The notes under the pieces were generated by a model that saw only the letters and a list, made by a program, of their open reading frames with translations, was not told where the DNA came from and did no database searches. A DNA stretch of 64,000 nt from Mesorhizobium hawassense (lineage in GTDB: Bacteria > Pseudomonadota > Alphaproteobacteria > Rhizobiales > Rhizobiaceae). How positions within the stretch are numbered: the first letter of the stretch is position 1; every line of letters begins with the position of its first letter. The position numbers and the translations under genes were made by a program. Location of the stretch: NCBI RefSeq assembly GCF_003289945.1, contig NZ_QMBP01000017.1:1-64000 (forward strand), read 5' to 3'. Shown in pieces: positions 35,564-43,225 of the stretch.

Positions 35564-35894
35564 CGGGCTGCCGCTACCGGTCGGTTCTGGCGTCTGTCTG
35601 ATGGGTCTGATGGCTATCGTCGTATCCCGCTTATGATTTGTGCCCGACGCTACAAAAAAGCCACGTTTCTGTCACGCTTCGCCCGCCAGGAAATGCCGGA
35701 ATCGGCGGCTTTTCCGCAACATTGCGGTTTGACGGCAACACAAACGGCCTTGCTGTCGCAGTGAGGTTCTCTGTCAGGGACGAAAATCCGGCGCTTTCTC
35801 GATGACCTTCGAGGTAATCGACCGGACTACCTGGCTTTTGCATGATGATCCCAAGAGGCCGCCGATCGGCTTCAACCGATGAAGGAGCAGGATC
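35564..35894. other. Intergenic region without a gene (331 bp)
   Basis: This stretch separates the divergent glycosyltransferase and DUF1330 genes. I see no protein-like frame, RNA gene or member of the repeat families. It contains TTGACG on the plus strand near 35728 without a good partner -10. It ends with GAAGGAG, the ribosome-binding site of the DUF1330 gene. Confidence 0.5.
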
Positions 35895-36215
35895 ATGACC
35901 GCCTACGCCGTTGCCCATATGCGCCAAGTCACGCCGGGACCCTGGATAATCGAGTATCTTGAGAAGATTGACGCCACGCTGGCGCCGTTCGGCGGGCGAT
36001 TCATCGTCCATGGCGGTGAGGTGGAGGTCGTCGAAAACAGCTGGCCCGGCCTTCTGATCGTCATCGAATTCCCGGACAGGCAGCATGTGCAAGACTGGTA
36101 CGATTCGCCGGCCTATCGGGCGATCCTGTCGTTGCGCACCGGGAATTCGAGCTCCGACGTGATCTTCGTTGACGGCGTCGAGCATCCGCACAAGGCTACA
36201 GATGTGCTCGGATGA
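35895..36215 (+). CDS. DUF1330 family protein
   Basis: This 106-aa protein is a dimeric ferredoxin-like alpha+beta barrel family member: MTAYAVAHMR, IIEYLEKIDATLAPFGGRFIVHGG near 19-41, IVIEFPDRQHVQDWYDSPAYRAI near 55-77. Function unknown; relatives resemble antibiotic-biosynthesis monooxygenase-type barrels but lack obvious catalytic residues. A strong GAAGGAG site precedes the ATG. The macrodomain gene starts 13 bp after the stop, so the two probably share a transcript. Confidence 0.9.
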   Translation: MTAYAVAHMRQVTPGPWIIEYLEKIDATLAPFGGRFIVHGGEVEVVENSWPGLLIVIEFPDRQHVQDWYDSPAYRAILSLRTGNSSSDVIFVDGVEHPHKATDVLG

Positions 36216-36228
36216 ACAGGTGATGCCA

Positions 36229-36684
36229 ATGCGGACGATTCGCGGCGATCTTTTGCAACTTGCGCTCGACGGCGAGTTCGATGCCATCGTGCACGGATGC
36301 AACTGCCAATGCGTGATGGGCAAGGGCATTGCCCTGGCCGTCAAGCAGCGTTTTCCGGAAGCCTATGCGGCCGATCTCGCGACTGCCAAAGGCGATCGCT
36401 CCAAAATGGGAACCATCTCGACAGCCGAGATCGAGCGTGGCGGCCGCACTTTCCATGTCATCAACGGCTACACGCAGTTTCACTGGCAGGGCCAGGGCGT
36501 CAAGGCTGACTACGAGGCCATCCGCAACGTCATGAAAGCGGTCAAGGCCAGGTTTTCCGGCCGGCGCATCGGTTATCCAAAGATCGGTGCCGGCCTCGCC
36601 GGCGGGGATTGGACGCTCATAGCCTCGATCATCGAGGAAGAACTGGGCGGCGAGGACCACAGGCTTGTGGAATTCGTGCCATAA
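36229..36684 (+). CDS. Macrodomain protein, TARG1/ALC1-like (possible ADP-ribose hydrolase)
   Basis: The 151-aa protein is a stand-alone macrodomain: MRTIRGDLL, IVHGCNCQCVMGKGIALAVKQRFP near 20-43 (ADP-ribose phosphate loop), KMGTIS near 62, and the second loop GYPKIGAGLAGGDW near 118-131, ending EEELGGEDHRLVEFV. The pattern is nearest the TARG1/DarG-macro branch. A Lys at the position of the TARG1 catalytic lysine is present (SKMGT), but the partner Asp in the GCGLD loop is replaced by Ala, so hydrolase activity is uncertain. ATG 36229 has AGG at proper spacing; ATG 36223 is too close. No DarT-like toxin is adjacent. Confidence 0.85.
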   Translation: MRTIRGDLLQLALDGEFDAIVHGCNCQCVMGKGIALAVKQRFPEAYAADLATAKGDRSKMGTISTAEIERGGRTFHVINGYTQFHWQGQGVKADYEAIRNVMKAVKARFSGRRIGYPKIGAGLAGGDWTLIASIIEEELGGEDHRLVEFVP

Positions 36685-36704
36685 CCTGGGGCTGGCGCAA
36701 TAGA

Positions 36705-37697
36705 CTAGCTGTGTCCGACATAGTCCGGCACCATTTCGGCCTCGTCGCGAACGAGGCCGGCGGCCAAGCCAAAATGGCCGAAAAACGCCAGCGTATAGAA
36801 GGCCAGGCCAACAGCCACTGAAAAGGGGACCTGCCAGAGCGGCATGCCGGTGCCGGACGCGAGGGTTGTCACGCGTCGGATCGTACGCCACGACAATGTC
36901 CCCCAGCGAGTGAAGGATTTGACGATACGCTGGGCGCGATTGGGGGAATGGAGCTCGACATGTTTGCGGTCGGCATCCCTGCCGGTCACCAGCGCGCGCC
37001 AGTAGAAGAACCGCCAGCCGCGCGGGGGGTAGTGATATACGCGGGCGTCGGCATGGACGATTTCATGGCCCTCACGACGAAGCTGATGCATCAACAGCGT
37101 GCAGGAAACCTTGAAGCCCTTGTTCTGGGGAAAGGGATGGCCAGCAATCCAGTCGCGGCGGAAGGCTACGTTGTTGGCGTTGATCGCCCGCTTCGAGGCA
37201 AACCGTTCGTCGCCTTGTGCCATCGGGAAGAACCAGATCAAGGCAAAGGTCCTGGAGAAAAAATCGTCATGTGAGAGGTGGGTGTGCCCGTTCACGCAGA
37301 CGGTTCCGGCATGTTGAAACGGTTTGAGCAGGGCGCACAGCCAGCCCGGCTCGGCAACCGTGTCGGAATCCATATAGACGACGACATCTCCTTCGGTCAG
37401 CGCGATGCCGTTGTTCTTGAGATCGTAGTAACGGCCGCCGGGGCAAGCCGCGAAGACCAGGTCGGCAACTTGCGCCAGTTGCGGTGCTTCGGCTTCGATA
37501 TTGTCCCGCAGGACACCGTCGTCGATCGCCGGCCCGCCATGCGAGACGACAAGCTTCGGCTTCGGCACGCCGGTTGAGGAAACGATCGCGATCTCACGCG
37601 CAAGGGCCTTCAACCCGACGCCGATCTCGTCCCAGGCGATGAATTTTGCGTTGTCCGTCTCCAGGACGACCGAATAGGTAGGTAGTTCCGCCGCCAT
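36705..37697 (-). CDS. Family 2 glycosyltransferase with C-terminal membrane segment
   Basis: The 330-aa protein has a GT-A fold with VVVYMDSDTVAEPGWL (DxD motif) near 106-120, NNVAFRRDWI near 176 and a C-terminal amphipathic-hydrophobic stretch near 290-310 that could be a membrane helix. It lies 53 bp downstream of metW on the same strand and could be carried on the metX-metW transcript. The ribosome-binding site is the GGGGCGG run before ATG 37697. The acceptor is unknown. Confidence 0.86.
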   Translation of the reverse strand: MAAELPTYSVVLETDNAKFIAWDEIGVGLKALAREIAIVSSTGVPKPKLVVSHGGPAIDDGVLRDNIEAEAPQLAQVADLVFAACPGGRYYDLKNNGIALTEGDVVVYMDSDTVAEPGWLCALLKPFQHAGTVCVNGHTHLSHDDFFSRTFALIWFFPMAQGDERFASKRAINANNVAFRRDWIAGHPFPQNKGFKVSCTLLMHQLRREGHEIVHADARVYHYPPRGWRFFYWRALVTGRDADRKHVELHSPNRAQRIVKSFTRWGTLSWRTIRRVTTLASGTGMPLWQVPFSVAVGLAFYTLAFFGHFGLAAGLVRDEAEMVPDYVGHS

Positions 37698-37750
37698 GTT
37701 CCGCCCCGCCCGAGACGGGACTTATCAAAAAGCCCGAAGCGAAGCCACCC

Positions 37751-38365
37751 TCAACGCTTCAGCAAAAACACCGCCTGCTGGCCGAAGAAGTTCCAGAACC
37801 ACCAGGGCATCGACAGGCCGATCTTCTGGCCGTTGGCGTCGAGCGCGGTCGCCTTCTCCACCGTCGCGCCGAGTTCCTCGCACAAATTGACGAAGTCGCG
37901 GATGGTGCAGAAGTGGATGTTGGGCGTGTCGTACCAGGAGTAGGGCAGGTCCTTGGTGACCGGCATCCTGCCCTTGATCAGCAGCGAAAAGCGTACGCGC
38001 CAATGGCCGAAATTGGGGAAGGACACGATGGCGCGGTTGCCGATCCTGAGCAACTGGTCGAGCACGATCTTCGGGTTGCGCGTCGCCTGCAGCGTCTGTG
38101 ACAGGACGACGAAGTCGAAGCCTTTGTCGGCGTAGAATGCAAGGTCGGTGTCGGCGTCGCCCTGGATGACGGAAAGGCCGCGCGCCACGCATTCGTTGAC
38201 GCCGCGCTGCGACAGTTCTAGGCCGCGGCCGTCGACCTGCTTGGTCTCCTGCAGCAGTTCCAGGAGCACACCGTCGCCGGAGCCGACATCGAGCACGCGC
38301 GAATGCGCAGGAATGAGATCGGTGACGACGTCGAGGTCGACACGCTGGGCGCGGTTGACGCTCAT
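37751..38365 (-). CDS. metW: Methionine biosynthesis protein MetW
   Basis: The 204-aa protein has a methyltransferase-like fold with the SAM-motif VLDVGSGDGVLLELL near 25-38 and the MetW-specific FPNFGHWRVRFSLL near 117 and YSWYDTPNIHFCTI near 143. MetW partners with MetX, increasing homoserine acyltransferase activity in many proteobacteria. AGGAGG lies 7 bases before ATG 38365; the longer frame to 38455 is inside metX. The 31-bp gap to metX supports one operon, controlled by the SAM-II riboswitch upstream of metX. Confidence 0.95.
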   Translation of the reverse strand: MSVNRAQRVDLDVVTDLIPAHSRVLDVGSGDGVLLELLQETKQVDGRGLELSQRGVNECVARGLSVIQGDADTDLAFYADKGFDFVVLSQTLQATRNPKIVLDQLLRIGNRAIVSFPNFGHWRVRFSLLIKGRMPVTKDLPYSWYDTPNIHFCTIRDFVNLCEELGATVEKATALDANGQKIGLSMPWWFWNFFGQQAVFLLKR

Positions 38366-38396
38366 GGCTTCGCCTCCTGCCTGCAACTTTCTTGGT

Positions 38397-39566
38397 TCAT
38401 GCGCCGAGCCCCCTGGCACGGGCGGCCGACGCGATGAAGCCGTTGATGGCCGCAAACAGCTCCGGCTCGTCGAGCAGGAAGGCGTCGTGGCCGCGATCGG
38501 TCTCGATCTCGACGAAGGAGACGGAAGCGCCGGCCGCGTTCAAGGCATGCACGATCGACCGGCTCTCCTCGGTCGGGAACAGCCAGTCGCTGGTGAAGGA
38601 AACCAGGCAGAAGCGCGTCCTGGTGCCGGCGAAGGCATCGGCGAGGCGTCCGCCGTGATCGGCGGCCAGGTCGAAATAGTCCATCGCGCGGGTCAGATAG
38701 AGGTAGGAATTGGCGTCGAAGCGGTCGACGAAGGTCATGCCCTGGTGGCGCAGATAGCTTTCGATCTGGAAATCGGCGTCGAAGCCGAAGGTCAGCGCCT
38801 CGCGATCCTGCAGGTTGCGGCCGAACTTGCGGTGGAGCGCTGCTTCCGACAGATAGGTGATGTGCGCGGCCATGCGCGCGACGGCGAGCCCTTTTTCCGG
38901 CCGCTTGCCGAAGTCGAGATATTTGCCGCCATGCCATTCCGGATCGGCCATGACGGCCTGCCGCCCGACCTCGTGGAAGGCGATATTCTGCGAGGAATGG
39001 CGGGCGCCGGTGGCGATCGGCAGGGCGCAGAAGACGCGCTCGGAGTGGCTGGCCGCCCATTCCAGCACCTGCATGCCGCCCATCGAGCCGCCAAGCACGC
39101 AAAACAGCTTTTCGATGCCGAAATGGTCGACCAGCATCGCCTGCGCGCGCACCATGTCGCGGATGGTGATGATCGGCAGGTCGAGCCCGTACGGCTTGCC
39201 GGTCGCCGGATTGGTCGAGGCCGGGCCGGTCGAGCCAAGGCAGCCGCCGACGACGTTGGAGCAGATGACGAAGAAGCGGTTGGTGTCGATGATCTTGCCG
39301 GGGCCGATCAGCACCTCCCACCAGCCGGGCTTGCCGGTCACCGGATTGGTGTTGGCGACATGCTGGTCGCCGGTCAGCGCGTGGCAGACGAGGATGGCGT
39401 TGGAGCGCGCGTCGTTGAGCGTGCCATAGGTCTGGTAGGCGATCTGGAAAGGCGAGAGCAACGTGCCGGCGTCGAGCTTCAGCGGCTTGTCGGGGCCGAA
39501 CTGCAGCACCGGGCTCGACGGATGGTCGACCTCGTCCTTGGTTCTTGCAGCGCGCTGAGCGGCCAT
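38397..39566 (-). CDS. metX: Homoserine O-acetyltransferase (MetX)
   Basis: The 389-aa alpha/beta-hydrolase-fold enzyme acylates homoserine for methionine synthesis. It has the NAILVCHALTGDQH segment near 57, GGCLGSTGPAS near 107, the nucleophile elbow GGSMGGMQ with Ser161, catalytic Asp in FTSDWLFPT near 320 and His in DRGHDAFL near 355. ATG 39566 has GAGGACGG upstream; a longer frame to 39722 overlaps the riboswitch and is not real. The acyl donor could be acetyl- or succinyl-CoA; substrate specificity in this family is not visible by eye. Transcription is under SAM control (see riboswitch). Confidence 0.95.
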   Translation of the reverse strand: MAAQRAARTKDEVDHPSSPVLQFGPDKPLKLDAGTLLSPFQIAYQTYGTLNDARSNAILVCHALTGDQHVANTNPVTGKPGWWEVLIGPGKIIDTNRFFVICSNVVGGCLGSTGPASTNPATGKPYGLDLPIITIRDMVRAQAMLVDHFGIEKLFCVLGGSMGGMQVLEWAASHSERVFCALPIATGARHSSQNIAFHEVGRQAVMADPEWHGGKYLDFGKRPEKGLAVARMAAHITYLSEAALHRKFGRNLQDREALTFGFDADFQIESYLRHQGMTFVDRFDANSYLYLTRAMDYFDLAADHGGRLADAFAGTRTRFCLVSFTSDWLFPTEESRSIVHALNAAGASVSFVEIETDRGHDAFLLDEPELFAAINGFIASAARARGLGA

Positions 39567-39630
39567 GTCCGTCCTCATCCTGTGTCGCATCGGTCTCGTC
39601 CCGATGCCGTGTCCGGCCGGCCGCGGACAA

Positions 39631-39663
39631 CAAAAAACCGGCGTTGCCGTCGCAAAGCCGGTT
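39631..39663 (-). terminator. Intrinsic terminator between the SAM-II aptamer and metX
   Basis: On the minus strand a stem aaccggc/gccggtt closes a 14-base loop and is followed by a run of six T. It lies about 15 nt after the aptamer and about 65 nt before the metX start, the position expected of a transcription-attenuation terminator. Confidence 0.8.
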
Positions 39664-39675
39664 ACAGGTTGCAAA

Positions 39676-39733
39676 CGGCCCTTTAGCGAGTTGTTTAACG
39701 TGGCTGCAAGCCGACCGGCCAAATCACCACGGA
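39676..39733 (-). ncRNA. SAM-II riboswitch (metA/metX leader)
   Basis: The minus strand contains the SAM-II consensus in order: CGTGGTGATTTG, GGCTTGCAGCCACG (pairing with CGTGG) and TTAAACAA followed by GCTAAA. This is the H-type pseudoknot aptamer with the U-rich and A-rich loop that binds S-adenosylmethionine; all key conserved stretches are intact. SAM-II is restricted mostly to alphaproteobacteria and precedes metA/metX, as here. It is preceded by a good promoter and followed by an intrinsic terminator. Binding of SAM should lower expression of metX and metW. Confidence 0.95.
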
Positions 39734-39745
39734 AGTCTGGCAGTC

Positions 39746-39774
39746 CTTCTAGGACCAGCGCCGCCGTTCGTCAA
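39746..39774 (-). promoter_or_regulatory. Promoter of the SAM-II-metX-metW unit
   Basis: On the minus strand TTGACG (39769-39774) and TAGAAG (39746-39751) are separated by exactly 17 bases. Transcription would begin about 6-8 bases after the -10, just in front of the aptamer, so the leader RNA is almost entirely riboswitch. Confidence 0.65.
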
Positions 39775-39881
39775 CGGGTACCTCCCTGCGGGCGCGGATG
39801 CCAACCACCGGCACTCGACATTCCGGGCCATGGCCTGTATTTCCGCTGCGGCCTTCAAGGCCTTCTCGATGGATTTGTGAC

Positions 39882-40985
39882 ATGAAGCAGGATCAGCCCC
39901 GTCCGACGCCACGCGCGGGCATCATGGACATCGAGGCCTATGTGCCGGGAAAAAGCACCGCGCCCGCCGGCGTGACGAAGGTCTACAAACTGTCGTCGAA
40001 CGAAAATCCGCTGGGGCCTTCGCCGAAGGCGATCGAGGCCGCGCGCGAAGTGGCGGCCAAGCTCGACGTCTACCCCGACGGGACCGCCCGCCGGCTACGC
40101 GAGGCGATCGCCGAGGTGCATGGGCTGAGCCCGGCCAACATCATCTGCTCCAACGGTTCCGACGAGATCCTGGGGCTTTTGGCGCAGACCTATCTCGCGC
40201 CGGGCGACGAGGCCGTGTTCACCGAACACGCCTTCATGGTCTACAAGATCTACATCCAGGCGGCCGGCGCCAAGCCGGTCGCTGTCAAGGAAACGGACGA
40301 ACGCGCCGATGTCGACGCGATCCTCGCGGCGGTGACGCCAGCGACACGCATCGTCTTCCTCGCCAACCCCAACAATCCGACCGGCACCTACCTGCCGTTC
40401 AGCGAGGTGCGGCGCCTGCATGCCGGCCTGCCCAGGAACGTGCTTCTGGTGCTCGACGCGGCTTACGCCGAATATGTGCGGCGCAACGACTATGAAGCCG
40501 GCATCGAGCTCGCCGGCAGCGCCGAGAACGTGGTGATGACACGCACCTTCTCCAAGCTCGGCCTTGGCGGCGCCCGCGTCGGCTGGATGTACGGACCGGC
40601 GCATATCGTCGATGCCATCAACCGGGTGCGCGGTCCCTTCAACGTCAATGCCACGGCGCTCGAGGCCGGCATCGCTTCGATCCGCGACCGCGCCCATGTC
40701 GAGCGCAGCGTGCTGCACAACGAGAAATGGCTGGCATGGCTGAGCGAGCAGATGATCGGGCTCGGGCTGCGCGTCACGCCCAGCGTCGGCAATTTCCTGC
40801 TCATCCACTTCCCCGACGACAAGAAGCACTCGGCGGCCGCCGCGGACGATTATCTGAGCGCGCGCGGCTATATATTGCGCCGCGTCACCGGTTACGGCTT
40901 CCCCAATGCGCTGCGCATGAGCATCGGCATCGAAGAGGCCAATCGCGGCGTCGTCGAGGCGCTGAAGACCTTCCTGAAAAGCTAG
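39882..40985 (+). CDS. hisC: Histidinol-phosphate aminotransferase (HisC family)
   Basis: This 367-aa PLP aminotransferase has the N-terminal KLSSNENPLGPSPKA segment near 42, NPNNPTGT near 165, DAAYAEYV near 192, and the PLP-lysine motif FSKLGLGGARVGW near 225. HisC enzymes act in histidine synthesis and often also on aromatic keto acids. Adjacent tyrC suggests a role in tyrosine/phenylalanine synthesis (a hisC2-type arrangement); no other his genes are in the window. ATG 39882 gives the normal N-terminus. tyrC begins 6 bp after the stop. Confidence 0.93.
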   Translation: MKQDQPRPTPRAGIMDIEAYVPGKSTAPAGVTKVYKLSSNENPLGPSPKAIEAAREVAAKLDVYPDGTARRLREAIAEVHGLSPANIICSNGSDEILGLLAQTYLAPGDEAVFTEHAFMVYKIYIQAAGAKPVAVKETDERADVDAILAAVTPATRIVFLANPNNPTGTYLPFSEVRRLHAGLPRNVLLVLDAAYAEYVRRNDYEAGIELAGSAENVVMTRTFSKLGLGGARVGWMYGPAHIVDAINRVRGPFNVNATALEAGIASIRDRAHVERSVLHNEKWLAWLSEQMIGLGLRVTPSVGNFLLIHFPDDKKHSAAAADDYLSARGYILRRVTGYGFPNALRMSIGIEEANRGVVEALKTFLKS

Positions 40986-40991
40986 AACACC

Positions 40992-41927
40992 ATGGCATCA
41001 CCGATGTTCGAGAAAATAGCGCTGGTCGGCATCGGCCTGATCGGCTCGTCGCTGGCTCGCGTCATCCGCCGCGAGGGGCTTGCCAAGCACATCGCGATTT
41101 CGACGCGCAGCGCATCGACGCTCAATCGCGCCGACGAGCTTGGGCTTGGCGATTCCTACAGCACCGATGCCAGCGAAGCCGTGCGCGATGCCGACCTCGT
41201 CATCGTCTCGGTTCCGGTCGGCTCGTCCGGCGAGGTCGCGGCCGAGATCGCACCGGCGCTGAAGAAGGGCGCCATCCTCACCGATGTCGGCTCGACCAAG
41301 GCCTCCGTCATCGCGCAGATTGGCCCGCATGTGCCGGAAGGCGTGCACTTCATCCCCGGACATCCGCTGGCGGGCACGGAGAAATCCGGACCGGATGCGG
41401 GCTTCGCCGATCTCTTCGAGAACCGCTGGTGCATCTTCACGCCGCTACCGGGCACCGATCCCGTGGCCCTCGAGAAGCTTTCGGAATTCTGGCGGCGCTG
41501 CGGCTCCAACATCGATACGATGGACCCGCAGCATCACGACATGACGCTCGCGATCGTCTCGCATCTGCCGCACATCATCGCCTACAACATCGTCGGCACG
41601 GCCGACGATCTGGAAGCGGTGACCAAGAGCGAAGTCATCAAATATTCCGCTTCCGGTTTCCGCGACTTCACCCGCCTCGCCGCCTCCGATCCGACCATGT
41701 GGCGGGACGTCTGCCTGCACAACAAGGACGCGATCCTGGAGATGTTGGCGCGTTTTTCGGAGGATCTGGCCTCGCTGCAGCGCGCGATCCGCTGGGGCGA
41801 CGGTGAAAAGCTGTTCGATCTCTTCACCCGCACCCGCGCCATCCGCCGCTCGATCATCGAGGCCGGCCAGGATATCGACGTGCCGGACTTTGGCCGCCAG
41901 GCCGTCGAACATCCGGCCAAGCCTTAG
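40992..41927 (+). CDS. tyrC: Prephenate/arogenate dehydrogenase
   Basis: The 311-aa NAD(P)-dependent enzyme converts prephenate to 4-hydroxyphenylpyruvate or arogenate to tyrosine. The dinucleotide fold begins IALVGIGLIGSSLARVI (9-25); later motifs are TDVGSTKASV near 96, PGHPLAGTEKSG near 118 (catalytic His and substrate-binding Gly-Thr), HHDMTLAIVSHLPH near 181 and SGFRDFTRLAASDP near 222. Length fits cyclohexadienyl dehydrogenases without a chorismate mutase or ACT domain. It is tightly coupled to hisC and followed by a small inverted repeat. Confidence 0.95.
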   Translation: MASPMFEKIALVGIGLIGSSLARVIRREGLAKHIAISTRSASTLNRADELGLGDSYSTDASEAVRDADLVIVSVPVGSSGEVAAEIAPALKKGAILTDVGSTKASVIAQIGPHVPEGVHFIPGHPLAGTEKSGPDAGFADLFENRWCIFTPLPGTDPVALEKLSEFWRRCGSNIDTMDPQHHDMTLAIVSHLPHIIAYNIVGTADDLEAVTKSEVIKYSASGFRDFTRLAASDPTMWRDVCLHNKDAILEMLARFSEDLASLQRAIRWGDGEKLFDLFTRTRAIRRSIIEAGQDIDVPDFGRQAVEHPAKP

Positions 41928-42282
41928 GCTTCCGCACCGGATTTTGACCGGTCGGCTATGTCTGCGGCGGAAGGTGGTATACCTTCCAAGATTGGCCGAA
42001 ACGCCCACTCGGTCGTCATTCTCGGGCTTGACCCGAGAATCCATTCCGTGACGTTCGACGTAAGGTGCAGCAGACGCAAAATTCTGTAACTGCTGCAATG
42101 CTTTAGCGTCACGGCATGGATCCTAGGGTCTGCGCGCGTCGCTTCGCTCCTTGCTTCGCCCTAGGATGACGAGATAGGCAGACTTTCCGCCAATTCCCTG
42201 AGTTGGCACCGATCTCACGACAAGGATGGTGAAGTCTACCCGCCGACAAACGGCAACCCTTCAAAATCCCGGTGTCGAGGAA
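41928..42282. other. Intergenic region of 355 bp with a hairpin and a large repeat
   Basis: No gene is visible. A 7-bp hairpin (ggaaggt/accttcc, 41969-41987) lies 42 bp after tyrC and could terminate it, without a T-tract. A complex repeat occupies about 42016-42170 (see separate entry), and the remaining about 110 bp before the PfkB gene's stop has no recognised element. Confidence 0.55.
42016..42170. repeat. Complex palindromic repeat, family D
   Basis: About 155 bp of nested inverted repeats: attctcggg/cccgagaat with a 5-base loop (42018-42040); ccattccgtgacg/cgtcacggcatgg (42041-42053 and 42107-42119, one mismatch) enclosing tgcagcag/ctgctgca; and atcctaggg/ccctaggat (42120-42128 and 42159-42167). 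It resembles the mosaic intergenic repeats common in rhizobial genomes; no second copy is in this window. Confidence 0.75.
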
Positions 42283-43218
42283 CTACCCTTGTTCCGACGG
42301 TGGCCAGTGCGTCGCCATCATGGCCAGCGTTTCGGCCCGGTCCGGCGCGCCGAGCCGGCCGCCGAAGCGCAAGCATTTGAGCGCGGCGGCGGCGCTGGCA
42401 AAGCGCAGGGCCTCTTCCATGGGCATGGCCTCGGCGAGGCCGACGGCGAAGGCGCCGTGGAAGACGTCGCCGGCGGCAAGCGTGTCGACAGCCTTGACCT
42501 TCGGCGCCTCGACATGGCGCACGCGTCCGGTGGTCCGGTCGTGCCACCAGGTGCCGGCCGCGCCGCCGGTGACAGCGACAAAGGCATCGATGCGCGAGGC
42601 GAGGTCGGCGCAGGCGCTTTCCGGATCGAGCGCGTGGCCGCAGACGATGCGCGCCGCCGGCTCCGACGCGATGATGTGCGAGGCCAACGGCAGCAAGCGC
42701 TCCAGCACCTCGACCGGCGCAGTGTCGGCATCCAGGATTGCCGGACGGCCGATCGATCGGGCCGCATTTAGGGCGAGCGCCGCGGCGCCCGGCCAGCGAA
42801 CATCCACCAGCACGGCGTCGAAGCCGGAGAGGTCGGCAAGCGGCAGCGCCTCGGGGTCGGCTTGCGCCTTTTTGTCGTAGAAGGGGACGATGACGCGCTC
42901 GCCATGCGCGTCGATCAGGATCGCGGCCAGCGCCGACCGCGCGCCGGCGACGCGGCGGATCAGGCTGCAGTCGACGCCCTCGGCCTCGATATCGGCGACG
43001 AGTTGGTCGCCGACGAGATCGTCGCCGGCGCTTGCCCACAAAGACACTTCGGCGCCGAGGCGGTGGGCGGCGCAGGCGGCGCTCGTCGCCATGCCTGAGG
43101 CGATCTGGACGCCGTCGCTGGCGATGAACTTGCCTTGATGCGTGGGCAGCGTCTCGACGCGAAGGATGGTGTCGAGGGTGAAGGCGCCGACGTTGAGCAG
43201 TCTGACCGGCTTAGCCAT
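42283..43218 (-). CDS. PfkB-family sugar kinase
   Basis: The 311-aa kinase has the PfkB N-terminal GG-type region GMATSAACAAHRLGA near 42-56 and the C-terminal ATP/anion-hole motif VDTLAAGDVFHGAFA near 243-257, a DTxAAGD variant of the usual DTxGAGD motif with the catalytic Asp250 region intact. The variant and length resemble sulfofructose kinase-type and ribokinase-like members; the actual sugar is unknown. Only a 7-bp gap separates it from the DUF2125 gene upstream on the same strand, so cotranscription is likely. Confidence 0.88.
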   Translation of the reverse strand: MAKPVRLLNVGAFTLDTILRVETLPTHQGKFIASDGVQIASGMATSAACAAHRLGAEVSLWASAGDDLVGDQLVADIEAEGVDCSLIRRVAGARSALAAILIDAHGERVIVPFYDKKAQADPEALPLADLSGFDAVLVDVRWPGAAALALNAARSIGRPAILDADTAPVEVLERLLPLASHIIASEPAARIVCGHALDPESACADLASRIDAFVAVTGGAAGTWWHDRTTGRVRHVEAPKVKAVDTLAAGDVFHGAFAVGLAEAMPMEEALRFASAAAALKCLRFGGRLGAPDRAETLAMMATHWPPSEQG

Positions 43219-43225
43219 CGCTGCG

